Below are positions 8,710 to 17,651 of a stretch of DNA of 64,000 nucleotides, in pieces (within the stretch, counting starts at the first letter, position 1; every line of letters begins with the position of its first letter). The stretch covers positions 434,001 to 498,000 of the forward strand of contig CP011077.1 of assembly GCA_000963575.1 (NCBI GenBank). Reading direction: 5' to 3'. A model generated the notes under the pieces. That model was not told the DNA's origin. It worked only from the letters and a program-made list of their open reading frames with translations, and did no database searches. The position numbers and the translations under genes were made by a program. The DNA is from Klebsiella michiganensis. GTDB lineage: Bacteria > Pseudomonadota > Gammaproteobacteria > Enterobacterales > Enterobacteriaceae.

Positions 8710-11157
8710 ATGTCAAAAGATCCTTTTCAGGAACGAGAAGCCGAAAAATACGAAAACCCGATCCCAAGCCGGGAGTTTATTCTCGACCATCTCTCTAAAC
8801 GTGAAAAACCGGCCAGCCGCGAAGAGCTGGCGGAAGAACTAAAAATCTCCGGTGAAGAACAGCTTGAAGCTTTGCGCCGTCGCCTCCGCGCGATGGAGCG
8901 TGATGGCCAACTGGTATTCACCCGCCGTCAGTGTTACGCGCTGCCGGAACGCCTGGATTTGCTGAAAGGTAAAGTGATCGGCCACCGCGACGGATTTGGT
9001 TTCCTGCGCGTAGAAGGGCGTAAAGACGATCTCTATCTCTCATCCGAACAGATGAAAATGTGCATGCACGGTGACCTGGTGCTGGCGCAGCCGCTCGGTG
9101 CTGACCGTAAGGGCCGTCGCGAAGCGCGTATCGTGCGCGTGCTGGAGCCAAGAACCGGGCTGATTGTTGGCCGCTACTTTACCGACGCTGGCGTAGGTTT
9201 TGTGGTGCCGGACGACAGCCGTCTGAGCTTCGATATCCTGATCCCGCCTGAAGCGCTGATGGGCGCCCGTATGGGCTTTGTGGTCGTGGTCGAGCTGACC
9301 CAGCGTCCAACGCGCCGTACCAAAGCTATCGGTAAAATTGTTGAAGTGCTTGGCGACAACATGGACACCGGCATGGCCGTGGATATGGCGCTGCGTACCC
9401 ATGAAATCCCGCACGTCTGGCCGAAAGAGGTTGAAGCTCAGGTTGCAAACCTGAAAGAAGAAGTGCCGGAAGAGGCCAAGATTGGCCGCGTTGATCTGCG
9501 AGACTTGCCGCTGGTGACCATCGACGGCGAAGACGCGCGTGACTTTGACGACGCCGTATTCTGCGAGAAAAAACGCGGTGGTGGCTGGCGCCTGTGGGTC
9601 GCGATTGCCGACGTAAGCTACTACGTGCGTCCGCCAACGGCGCTGGATAACGAAGCCCGCAACCGTGGGACATCGGTTTACTTCCCGTCGCAGGTAGTAC
9701 CGATGCTGCCGGAAGTGCTTTCAAACGGCCTGTGTTCCCTGAACCCGCAGGTTGACCGCCTGTGTATGGTGTGTGAGATGACCATCTCCGCCGCGGGGCG
9801 TCTGACCGGCTACAAATTCTATGAAGCGGTGATGAGCTCCCATGCGCGCCTGACCTATACCAAGGTCTGGCATATGTTGCAGGGCGACCAGGAACTGCGC
9901 GAGCAGTATGCACCGCTGGTTAAGCACATCGAAGAACTGCATAACCTCTATAAAGTGCTGGAAGTTTCTCGTGCCCAGCGCGGTGGGATCTCGTTTGAAA
10001 GCGAAGAAGCGAAGTTTATCTTCAACGCTGAGCGTCGTATTGAACGTGTGGAGTAGACCGTGCGTAACGATGCACATAAGCTCATCGAAGAGTGCATGAT
10101 CCTCGCTAACATCTCGGCGGCGCGTTTTGTCGAGAAGAATAACGAGCCCGCGCTGTTCCGCGATCACGATCGCCCAAGCAACGATGCGATCACCGCGTTC
10201 CGTTCTGTGCTGGCGGAGCTGGGCCTGGAATTACCCGGTGGGCAAAAACCAGAGCCGCGTGATTACGCCGATCTGCTGGAATCAATTGCCGATCGCCCTG
10301 ACCACGAAATGCTGCAAACCATGTTGCTGCGTTCGATGAAGCAGGCGATTTACGATCCGGAAAACCGCGGCCACTTCGGTCTGGCGCTGCAGTCCTATGC
10401 GCACTTTACTTCGCCAATTCGTCGTTACCCGGACTTGTCCCTGCACCGCGCCATTAAATACTTACTGGCGAAAGAACAGGGACATACCGGGAACAGCACT
10501 GAATCCGGCGGCTGGCACTACAGCATGGAAGAGATGCTGCAGCTGGGCCAGCACTGCTCAATGACCGAACGCCGCGCCGACGAAGCGACTCGCGACGTAG
10601 CGGACTGGCTGAAGTGCGACTTCATGCAGGATCAGGTCGGGCAGGTGTTCAACGGCATTATTGCCAGCGTAACCGGCTTCGGTTTCTTCGTCCGCCTGGA
10701 CGATCTGTTTATCGATGGCCTGGTTCACGTCTCGACGCTGGATAACGACTATTACCGCTTTGACCAGATTGGTCAGCGCCTGATAGGCGAATCCGGTGGG
10801 CAGACTTACCGCCTGGGCGACCGTGTTGAGGTGCGGGTGGAAGCCGTGCACATGGACGAGCGTAAAATCGACTTCGCGCTTATCTCAAGCTCACGCGCGC
10901 CGCGCGGCGCAGGCAAAACGGCAAAAGACAAAGCGAAGCGAGGCGGGAATGGTGGCGCACCGTCTAAGCGCCGTCAGGCAGGCAAGCGCGTAAACTTCGA
11001 GCCTGACAATGCTTTCCGTAAAGAGAAAGACGGAACAAAAGCGAAGAAAGAAAAGGCCGGAAAGAAACCGAAGAAAGCCAAAGCGCCGTCGGATAAAACC
11101 CGTAAAATAGCGGCAGCAACGAAGGCGAAGCGCGCGGCGAAGAAGCAGGCGAGCTGA
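8710..11157 (+). pseudogene. rnr: RNase R, reading frame interrupted by an in-frame TAG at codon 449
   Basis: Processive 3'-5' exoribonuclease for structured RNA and rRNA quality control. Read through, the frame is 815 codons, the normal size. The N-terminal part (8710-10056, 448 residues) holds the winged helix, cold-shock domains and the RNB active-site aspartates D272, D278, D280 and D281. At 10054-10056 a TAG stands where E. coli has Gln (recalled context RIER-I-EQT; here RIER-V-E-stop-T), a single C-to-T change. The rest (10057-11157) carries the remaining RNB domain, the S1 domain and the Lys-rich tail, with no frameshift. A GGAG at 10050-10053 sits 6 nt before an in-frame GTG at 10060, so reinitiation is conceivable. 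It could be a true nonsense mutation, an amber-suppressor background or a base-call error. Confidence 0.85.
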
Positions 11158-11161
11158 TATT

Positions 11162-11220
11162 ACCCTCACCCTGATGTATTTTCTCCCTCGCCCCTGTGGG
11201 GTGAGGGCCGGGGTGAGGGG
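11162..11220. repeat. GC-rich imperfect palindrome in the rnr-rlmB gap
   Basis: Outer arms CCCTCACCC and GGGTGAGGG enclose an inner CCCTCGCCCC / GGGGTGAGGG pair. This CCCTC-rich hairpin resembles those at 20847-20884 and 57877-57907, suggesting a dispersed REP-like intergenic repeat. It lies inside the nsrR-rnr-rlmB transcription unit. Confidence 0.6.
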
Positions 11221-11281
11221 CTAAATCCAGACCATGAACAAACCAACACGGGCGACCCCTCGTCCGCAATGAGTGACATCA

Positions 11282-12013
11282 ATGAGTGAAATTATTTACG
11301 GCATTCACGCCGTCCAGGCCCTGCTTGAACGTGCTCCGCAGCGTTTCCAGGAAGTCTTTATCCTGAAAGGCCGCGAAGACAAGCGCCTGCTGCCGCTGAT
11401 CCACGCTGTGGAAGCGCAAGGGATCCCGGTGCAGGTGGCAAATCGCCAGTGGCTCGACGAGAAAGCCGAGGGCGCAGTACATCAGGGCATCATCGCCCGC
11501 GTGAAGCCGGGCCGGCAGTATCAGGAAAACGATCTGCCTGACCTGATCGCCGAACACGAACGTCCGTTCCTGCTGATCCTGGACGGTGTAACCGATCCGC
11601 ATAACCTTGGCGCCTGCCTGCGTAGCGCTGACGCCGCCGGCGTTCATGCGGTTATCGTCCCGAAGGATCGTTCCGCGCAGCTGAACGCGACGGCAAAAAA
11701 AGTTGCCTGTGGCGCAGCGGAGAACGTGCCGCTGATCCGCGTCACCAATCTGGCCCGTACCATGCGTATGCTGCAGGAAGAGAACGTCTGGATTGTCGGC
11801 ACCGCCGGTGAAGCGGACCATACTCTGTTCCAGAGCAAATTCACCGGCCCGATGGCGCTGGTGATGGGCGCAGAAGGTGAAGGTATGCGTCGTCTGACTC
11901 GCGAGCACTGCGACGAGCTGGTCAGTATCCCAATGGCCGGTACCGTTTCTTCTCTGAACGTGTCCGTTGCCACCGGCGTTTGCCTGTTTGAAATCGTGCG
12001 TCAGCGCGGTTAA
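11282..12013 (+). CDS. rlmB: 23S rRNA 2'-O-ribose G2251 methyltransferase RlmB
   Basis: SPOUT-class methyltransferase that modifies G2251 in the P-loop of 23S rRNA. The 243 residues have the N-terminal substrate-binding domain (MSEIIYGIHAV start), then the knotted domain with NLGACLRSADAAGVH, MGAEGEGM and the C-terminal IPMAGTVSSLNVSVATG motif. I start at the ATG at 11282 rather than the upstream GTG at 11273, because MSE matches E. coli and gives exactly its length. It follows the interrupted rnr, so polarity from the rnr TAG could lower its expression. Confidence 0.96.
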   Translation: MSEIIYGIHAVQALLERAPQRFQEVFILKGREDKRLLPLIHAVEAQGIPVQVANRQWLDEKAEGAVHQGIIARVKPGRQYQENDLPDLIAEHERPFLLILDGVTDPHNLGACLRSADAAGVHAVIVPKDRSAQLNATAKKVACGAAENVPLIRVTNLARTMRMLQEENVWIVGTAGEADHTLFQSKFTGPMALVMGAEGEGMRRLTREHCDELVSIPMAGTVSSLNVSVATGVCLFEIVRQRG

Positions 12014-12029
12014 GCCGCGTTATCTGAAT

Positions 12030-12049
12030 GGGGTGGAAACACCCCGTTT
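12030..12049 (+). terminator. Intrinsic terminator after rlmB
   Basis: GGGGTG-GAAA-CACCCC stem with a GNRA-type loop, followed by GTTTG. It closes the nsrR-rnr-rlmB unit. Confidence 0.7.
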
Positions 12050-12121
12050 GTGATCCCCCTCCGCGCAGAACCCGCATCTCCGTCCATACTTACTGGCATT
12101 GCCACAGATGGAGGGAACAGC

Positions 12122-13756
12122 ATGCGCTGGCAAACTCACACCGTTTTTAATCAACCCAAACCCCTCAGCAACAGCAATCTTTTTCTTTCAGACATTCCGT
12201 TGCGAGAAGCCGTAGTCCGTGAGGGCGCTGGCTGGGACGTCGAACTGCTGGCCAGTATCGGCCAACAGCTGGGTTCTGCAGAATCTCTGGAGCTAGGCCG
12301 GCTGGCAAACACCAATCCACCTGAGCTGCTGCGGTTTGACGCCAGCGGAGAGCGCCTGGACGACGTTCGCTTTCATCCCGCCTGGCATCTGCTGATGCAA
12401 GGCTTGTTTGCTAACCGGGTGCACAACCTGGCCTGGCAAGAGGACATGCGGCAGGGAGCCTTTGTCGCGCGCGCCGCCCGATTCATTCAGCATGCCCAGG
12501 TGGAAGCCGGAACCCTTTGCCCGATTACTATGACGTTTGGGGCAACGCCGCTGTTGCTCCAGCATTTACCCAGGGTGTTTGAAGCATGGCGTCGGCCCTT
12601 GCTGAGCGATCGCTATGACGCGCACCTGCTGCCGGGTGCCCAAAAACGTGGTTTGCTGATTGGCATGGGGATGACGGAGAAGCAGGGCGGTTCTGACGTG
12701 CTGAGTAACACCACGCGCGCCGAACCGCTGGCAGGCAGAGGGGCCGGTGAAGCTTACCGGCTGGTGGGGCACAAATGGTTTTTCTCCGTGCCGCAAAGTG
12801 ATGCCCACCTTGTCCTTGCTCAGGCTAAAGGAGGACTGTCGTGCTTCTTCTTGCCGCGTTTTTTGCCGGACGGCCAGCGCAACGCCGTTCGTCTGGAACG
12901 ACTCAAAGACAAGCTGGGTAACCGTTCCAACGCCAGCGGTGAAGTAGAATTCTGTGAGGCTACCGCCTGGCTTATTGGTGAGGAAGGCGAGGGCGTTCGC
13001 CATATCCTGAAGATGGGGGGATTTACCCGTTTTGACTGTGCGCTCGGCAGTCATGGCCTGATGCGACGTGCGCTGTCGGTGGCCTTGTGCCACGCCCTTC
13101 AGCGACAGGCTTTTGGCAAGACGCTTATTGAGCAGCCGATGATGCGCCAACTGCTGGGGAAAATGGCGCTGCGGCTTGAAGGTCAGACGGCCTTTCTCTT
13201 CCGCCTGGCGCGGGCGTGGGAGTCGCCGGGGGACGCTGAACAGCTGGCCTACAGCCGCTTGTTTACCCCGGCCGCGAAATTCAGCCTCTGCAAAGCGGGG
13301 ATCCCTTTTGTGGCCGAAGCAATGGAAGTCCTGGGCGGCGTGGGCTACTGCGAAGAGAGCGAGCTTCCGCGGCTGTATCGTGAAATGCCTGTGAACAGCA
13401 TTTGGGAAGGATCGGGCAATATTATGAGCCTTGATGTGCTGCGCGTGCTCGCCAAACAGCCTGCGGTGATGGAAATGCTGTCCAGGGAGTTTGATGAGGT
13501 TAAAGGGCAGAGCCGACATTTCGACCGCAGCTGGCGACAGCTACAGCAGCGTTTGCGCAAGCCCCTGGAGGCGCGGGGCAGAGAAATCACGCAGCAACTG
13601 GCGAATCTTGCCTGTGGGGCGCAATTGCTCAAATCAATTTCACCACCGGCAGCAGAAGCCTGGTGTCGCATGATGCTGGACGAACGGGGAGAATCGCTTC
13701 TGCCCGAGCAGGTCATCAATGATGCGCTGCTGCGGGCAACGGGAGGCGTGGCTTAA
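12122..13756 (+). CDS. aidB: Adaptive-response flavoprotein AidB (acyl-CoA dehydrogenase family)
   Basis: FAD-binding acyl-CoA dehydrogenase-like protein of the Ada alkylation response; it binds DNA and is thought to protect or repair it. The 544 residues show the family signature GMTEKQGGSDVLSNTTRA, the HKWFFSVPQSDAH segment and the IWEGSGNI motif near residue 430. The start at 12122 (MRWQTHTVFNQP) follows a GGAGGGAA ribosome site and matches E. coli. The K-12 genes yjfI-yjfM and yjfC, which separate rlmB from aidB there, are missing. Confidence 0.95.
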   Translation: MRWQTHTVFNQPKPLSNSNLFLSDIPLREAVVREGAGWDVELLASIGQQLGSAESLELGRLANTNPPELLRFDASGERLDDVRFHPAWHLLMQGLFANRVHNLAWQEDMRQGAFVARAARFIQHAQVEAGTLCPITMTFGATPLLLQHLPRVFEAWRRPLLSDRYDAHLLPGAQKRGLLIGMGMTEKQGGSDVLSNTTRAEPLAGRGAGEAYRLVGHKWFFSVPQSDAHLVLAQAKGGLSCFFLPRFLPDGQRNAVRLERLKDKLGNRSNASGEVEFCEATAWLIGEEGEGVRHILKMGGFTRFDCALGSHGLMRRALSVALCHALQRQAFGKTLIEQPMMRQLLGKMALRLEGQTAFLFRLARAWESPGDAEQLAYSRLFTPAAKFSLCKAGIPFVAEAMEVLGGVGYCEESELPRLYREMPVNSIWEGSGNIMSLDVLRVLAKQPAVMEMLSREFDEVKGQSRHFDRSWRQLQQRLRKPLEARGREITQQLANLACGAQLLKSISPPAAEAWCRMMLDERGESLLPEQVINDALLRATGGVA

Positions 13757-13771
13757 TAAAATGGCAGGCCT

Positions 13772-14047
13772 TTATGCGTAAAGAATGGCCTGCGCTCGCC
13801 AGCTATCTGCCAGAGAGTTTTCCTGCATCTGAATAATGCGGTACCAGGAAGCACCTTGCTCGTCAGCTTTCAGCGCGATCATACGTTCGACATCCTGCGG
13901 GCTGCCGGCAATGTCATTTACCGAAATTAATCCGATTTCATTAAGGCCCGTTACGCAGTCCGCGCTGGCAAACTCGGCGGACTGCGCCAGAGTCGGAATG
14001 AGGCCAACAGATAACAGCAGTGTCGTTAAGGCAAGAGATCGTTTCAT
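13772..14047 (-). CDS. yjfN: Periplasmic DUF1471 protein YjfN
   Basis: A 91-residue secreted protein: signal peptide (about 1-23, cleavage near AQSA), then a compact DUF1471/YhcN domain with the SAEFASADCVTGLNEIG start and a C-terminal WYRIIQMQEN...AQAILYA pattern. E. coli YjfN is reported to activate the DegP protease. It converges on aidB; a stem (GCAGGCC / GGCCTGC, 13764-13793) overlapping the two 3' ends may act as a terminator. It belongs to a local group of DUF1471 genes with bsmA and yjfY. Confidence 0.88.
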   Translation of the reverse strand: MKRSLALTTLLLSVGLIPTLAQSAEFASADCVTGLNEIGLISVNDIAGSPQDVERMIALKADEQGASWYRIIQMQENSLADSWRAQAILYA

Positions 14048-14204
14048 TGTCAGTTCCTTATCATTTTACCCCGAAGTTACAGGGCAATCCTTCGCTTACT
14101 CAAAGCTGACCCCGCTTCCTGAGGGCGAGGTCCATTGTGCATAAGAAACGATCAAGCGGCGAAAAGCTGTGTAAATATCAATAAATAACGGCTATCGGAC
14201 CGGG

Positions 14205-14534
14205 CTATTTTCGATACAAAATAGCCTGCGAATACCATTGGCCCGGGATGACCGTCTCATCATTCATAATGATGAGATAATAATCGGCTTTCGCTGCTGC
14301 GGCTTTCTTCTTAATAATGGCTTCTGAGTCCATTGGAGAGCCACGTACCACGGCGGTCACTGTACCTATTTTTGTTAACTCCGCAGTCTGAGAGCGCTGT
14401 ACTTCCTGCGGGTAATTCGTCGGCGACGGCGCTGGCTGCGGTGTGCCCTGAAGCACGCTGCAGGCGCTGAGTAAGGCCGCCAGAAATAGTACGGATAGCC
14501 GGGGCATGATGGTTTCTCGTTTCTTGACAATCAT
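14205..14534 (-). CDS. bsmA: Biofilm/stress lipoprotein BsmA (YjfO), DUF1471
   Basis: Small lipoprotein linked in E. coli to biofilm formation, peroxide resistance and motility. There is a short basic N-terminus, a hydrophobic core and a lipobox LLSAC with the acylated Cys at residue 25, then a DUF1471 domain ending ADYYLIIMNDE...WYSQAILYRK. The chosen start (MIVKKRE, 14534) gives 109 residues, the E. coli length; an ATG at 14507 (MPRL) is a possible alternative. It is divergent from yjfP. Confidence 0.87.
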   Translation of the reverse strand: MIVKKRETIMPRLSVLFLAALLSACSVLQGTPQPAPSPTNYPQEVQRSQTAELTKIGTVTAVVRGSPMDSEAIIKKKAAAAKADYYLIIMNDETVIPGQWYSQAILYRK

Positions 14535-14700
14535 AGTGTAGTTCCGGGGTTGGCTCTGCAAAGGGGGAATGTTCCCGATTTGTTATCTCAGGCGCGCTTT
14601 TGGCTGACTTTCGAATGAAAATCGCTAACTAGATCTCATCGTTACAATAATCCCTAATTTGCGTTACTTTCCCTGATATTTCACCGGAGGAGAAGAGAAG

Positions 14701-15429
14701 ATGATCGAAATTTATACTGAGCGGTTAGCCGATGTTGAAGTGCTGCACGCGGTGCCTGCCGGAATGAAACAATCCCCGCTGCCGACGGTTATCTTCTACC
14801 ACGGGTTTACTTCTTCAAAGCTGGTATATAGCTATTTCGCTGTGGCGCTGGCGCAGCAGGGATTTCGCGTTGTGATGCCGGACGCTCTCGATCATGGCGC
14901 CCGCTACGGCGGCGATGCGCCCGCCCGCCTGCAGCAGTTCTGGCCGATTTTAAAAAACAGCATTGATGAATTCCCGGCTCTCTGTCAGGCATTAAGAAAC
15001 ACCGGCGGCGTTGCCGGCGACAGGCTTGCGGTGGGCGGGGCTTCCATGGGGGGCATGACGGCGCTGGGGATTATGGCGCGGCATCCTGAAGTGCGGTGCG
15101 TCGCCAGCCTGATGGGATCGGGCTATTTCACAACGCTCGCCCAGACGCTGTTCCCACCTCCGGTGGATGTGCGTGAAAAGGTGATTGCCGGGCTGGTGGA
15201 TTACGACGTCGGTAAACAGCTTGAGCGGCTGGGCGACAGGCCGCTGTTGTTGTGGCACGGAGAGGATGATGACGTTGTGCCCGCCGTCGAAACGTTCAGG
15301 CTGCAGCAGGCGCTGGTGGCTAACAAGCTGGACCAAAACCTGACCTGTGTATGGGAAGCGGGCGTTAAACACCGCATTACGCCCGAAGCGTTAGAGGCCA
15401 CGAGTCAGTTTTTTGCCCGGCACCTGTAA
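14701..15429 (+). CDS. yjfP: Carboxylesterase YjfP (alpha/beta hydrolase)
   Basis: Serine esterase active on short acyl substrates in E. coli. The 242 residues show the oxyanion-loop YHGFTSS motif (33-39), the nucleophile elbow GGASMGG with Ser115, an acidic cluster WHGEDDDVVP (Asp190/191) and His224 in GVKHRIT, a complete catalytic triad. It is slightly shorter than E. coli YjfP (249), with a small deletion near residue 155. The ribosome site GGAGGAGAAGAG is very strong. In K-12 it is followed by ulaR-ulaG; here it is followed directly by yjfY. Confidence 0.91.
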   Translation: MIEIYTERLADVEVLHAVPAGMKQSPLPTVIFYHGFTSSKLVYSYFAVALAQQGFRVVMPDALDHGARYGGDAPARLQQFWPILKNSIDEFPALCQALRNTGGVAGDRLAVGGASMGGMTALGIMARHPEVRCVASLMGSGYFTTLAQTLFPPPVDVREKVIAGLVDYDVGKQLERLGDRPLLLWHGEDDDVVPAVETFRLQQALVANKLDQNLTCVWEAGVKHRITPEALEATSQFFARHL

Positions 15430-15432
15430 GCG

Positions 15433-15457
15433 AAAAAAAGCCCCCGCAAGCGGGGGC
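15433..15457 (-). terminator. Intrinsic terminator of yjfY (minus strand)
   Basis: Stem GCCCCCGC / GCGGGGGC with an AA loop; the T run is on the minus strand, downstream of yjfY. Confidence 0.85.
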
Positions 15458-15517
15458 AAGTCAAACATGGATTTTTAGGTCGTGGTGTCTTCTCTGGTGT
15501 TTACGCGTACTCTCAAG

Positions 15518-15793
15518 CTACCGGTAGATATCAGCACTGACGTGCATATTGCCGTTGCTGCCCGGTTCTCTCATGATTATCGTGTGGTAGAACTTCGCGT
15601 TGTGTTGGTCAGCATCCTGTTGGATGGCCGATTCCGCTTCAGAAACGGTGGCGAAGTTATGGTTGATGTAGATAACGCCCAGGCTCTGAACATCGTCCAT
15701 ATTTCTGGCCTGGCGGGCGTCGATTTTTATAGCTGCGGCCGCATTTGCGCTAAAGAGCAGTACAGCGGCAAGGGCAATAACGATATTTTTCAT
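15518..15793 (-). CDS. yjfY: Periplasmic DUF1471 protein YjfY
   Basis: A 91-residue secreted protein with a signal peptide (MKNIVIALAAVLLFSANAAA) followed by the conserved IKIDARQARNMDDVQSLGVIYINHNF block and the YHTIIMREPGSNGNMH...ADIYR end, all typical of DUF1471. The function is unknown; relatives respond to stress. The start at 15793 places the signal peptide at the N-terminus and equals the E. coli length; longer frames lack one. It is divergent from the rpsF operon. Confidence 0.88.
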   Translation of the reverse strand: MKNIVIALAAVLLFSANAAAAIKIDARQARNMDDVQSLGVIYINHNFATVSEAESAIQQDADQHNAKFYHTIIMREPGSNGNMHVSADIYR

Positions 15794-16140
15794 GATGCGC
15801 TCCACTACAACAAACCTGTAATCCGTGGTCGTCGCTCCTGTTAATGGCTGTGGCGGCCTGTTATCAATAAGTGTAATTCCTGATGGCTGAATAAAAAGTG
15901 ACCATTTCTGATGGTCTCTTTCAAAATATTTTGGCAATCTGCGGGTTTGTTTTGAAATTCACAGGCTTAGCTATTCCCCCTGTCACAAAGATAATTTATT
16001 TGCTTGCGGCCTTGAGTTTAGCGGCCTGGGTAAGTATGATTACGCGTCAATTTTTCAGCCGCAATTCAAACACGTTCCTTGCTTCCATGGGCCGCGGCTG
16101 ACCCTGACAGGAGGCTGAATAATCCGTAAGGAGCAATTCG
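15794..16140. promoter_or_regulatory. yjfY-rpsF divergent intergenic region with candidate S6:S18 leader motif
   Basis: 347 bp with no credible gene. The last 75 bases before rpsF contain GGGCCGCGGC followed by GACAGGAGGCTGAATAATCC, closely resembling the E. coli rpsF leader. Leaders of this operon in many bacteria carry a CCG-containing structure bound by the S6:S18 dimer for autoregulation. The structure was judged by eye only; promoters were not assigned. Confidence 0.5.
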
Positions 16141-16536
16141 ATGCGTCATTACGAAATCGTTTTTATGGTCCATCCTGACCAGAGCGAACAGGTTCCGGGC
16201 ATGATCGAACGTTACACTGGTGCAATCACTGCAGCAGCAGGTACGATCCACCGTCTGGAAGACTGGGGCCGCCGTCAGCTGGCTTACCCGATCAACAAAC
16301 TGCACAAAGCTCACTACGTTCTGCTGAACGTTGAAGCTCCGCAGGAAGCGATCGATGAGCTGGAAACTAACTTCCGCTTCAACGACGCCGTTATCCGCAG
16401 CATGGTTATGCGCGTTAAGCACGCGGTTACCGAAGCATCTCCAATGGTTAAAGCGAAAGACGAGCGCCGTGAGCGTCGCGATGATTTCGCTAACGAAACC
16501 GCTGATGATGCAGATGCTGGGGATTCTGAAGAGTAA
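16141..16536 (+). CDS. rpsF: 30S ribosomal protein S6
   Basis: Small-subunit protein that binds 16S rRNA as a heterodimer with S18, encoded two genes downstream. The 131 residues begin MRHYEIVFMVHPDQSEQ, the classic S6 start, with a ferredoxin-like fold to about residue 100 and an acidic tail ending DSEE; in E. coli the C-terminal glutamates are extended by RimK. It is the first gene of rpsF-priB-rpsR-rplI. Confidence 0.98.
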   Translation: MRHYEIVFMVHPDQSEQVPGMIERYTGAITAAAGTIHRLEDWGRRQLAYPINKLHKAHYVLLNVEAPQEAIDELETNFRFNDAVIRSMVMRVKHAVTEASPMVKAKDERRERRDDFANETADDADAGDSEE

Positions 16537-16544
16537 TTCTGATG

Positions 16545-17091
<547 letters not shown>

Positions 17092-17132
17092 TCGGTCACG
17101 GTCCATTAATACGACTTTGAGAGGATAAGGTA

Positions 17133-17582
17133 ATGCAAGTTATTCTGCTTGATAAAGTAGCAAACCTGGGTAGCCTGGGTGATCAGGTTAACGTTAAAGC
17201 GGGCTACGCTCGTAACTTCCTGGTACCACAGGGTAAAGCTGTTCCTGCTACCAAGAAAAACGTTGAGTTCTTCGAAGCACGCCGTGCAGAACTGGAAGCT
17301 AAACTGGCTGACGTTCTGGCTGCTGCTGCAGCTCGCGCTGAGAAAATCAACGCACTGGAAACCGTAACCATCGCGTCCAAAGCTGGCGACGAAGGTAAAC
17401 TGTTCGGTTCCATCGGTACTCGCGACATCGCTGACGCTGTAACTGCAGCTGGCGTTGCTGTTGCTAAGAGCGAAGTTCGTCTGCCGAACGGCGTTCTGCG
17501 CACCACCGGTGAGCACGAAGTGGACTTCCAGGTTCACAGCGAAGTATTCGCTAAACTGACTGTAAACGTTGTAGCTGAATAA
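17133..17582 (+). CDS. rplI: 50S ribosomal protein L9
   Basis: Elongated two-domain large-subunit protein that binds 23S rRNA near L1. The 149 residues start MQVILLDKVANLGSLGDQV with the KAGYARNFLVPQGKA signature at 23-37, a long connecting helix and the C-terminal domain from about residue 60. It has a strong ribosome site (GAGAGGATAAGG). Last gene of the operon, followed by a terminator. Confidence 0.98.
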   Translation: MQVILLDKVANLGSLGDQVNVKAGYARNFLVPQGKAVPATKKNVEFFEARRAELEAKLADVLAAAAARAEKINALETVTIASKAGDEGKLFGSIGTRDIADAVTAAGVAVAKSEVRLPNGVLRTTGEHEVDFQVHSEVFAKLTVNVVAE

Positions 17583-17603
17583 GTTTTTATTCACTGCTCG
17601 TAA

Positions 17604-17636
17604 AAACGCCAGCCTCGTGCTGGCGTTTTGCTTTTA
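17604..17636 (+). terminator. Intrinsic terminator after rplI
   Basis: Stem CGCCAGC / GCTGGCG flanked by AAAA and TTTT GCTTTT. It also faces the end of ytfB on the other strand, where the mirrored A run gives T's, so it may work in both directions. Confidence 0.88.
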
Positions 17637-17651
17637 TGAGGCAGGACGGGT

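Noticed and set aside
10054..10056. Selenocysteine/pyrrolysine or programmed read-through at the rnr TAG
   Set aside because: The aligned residue in E. coli is an ordinary Gln, the codon is TAG not TGA, and no pyrrolysine system is expected in Enterobacteriaceae.
10060..11157. Separate gene starting at GTG after the rnr stop
   Set aside because: It is the continuous remainder of rnr in the same frame, so it is described as part of the interrupted gene; independent translation is only a hypothesis.
12566..13519. 317-codon minus-strand frame opposite aidB
   Set aside because: It is fully contained in aidB on the other strand, with compositionally odd His/Gln/Arg-rich translation and no recognisable domain.
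15898..16101. 67-codon plus-strand frame upstream of rpsF
   Set aside because: It covers the rpsF promoter and leader, which are expected to be non-coding; no ribosome site or known small-protein match.
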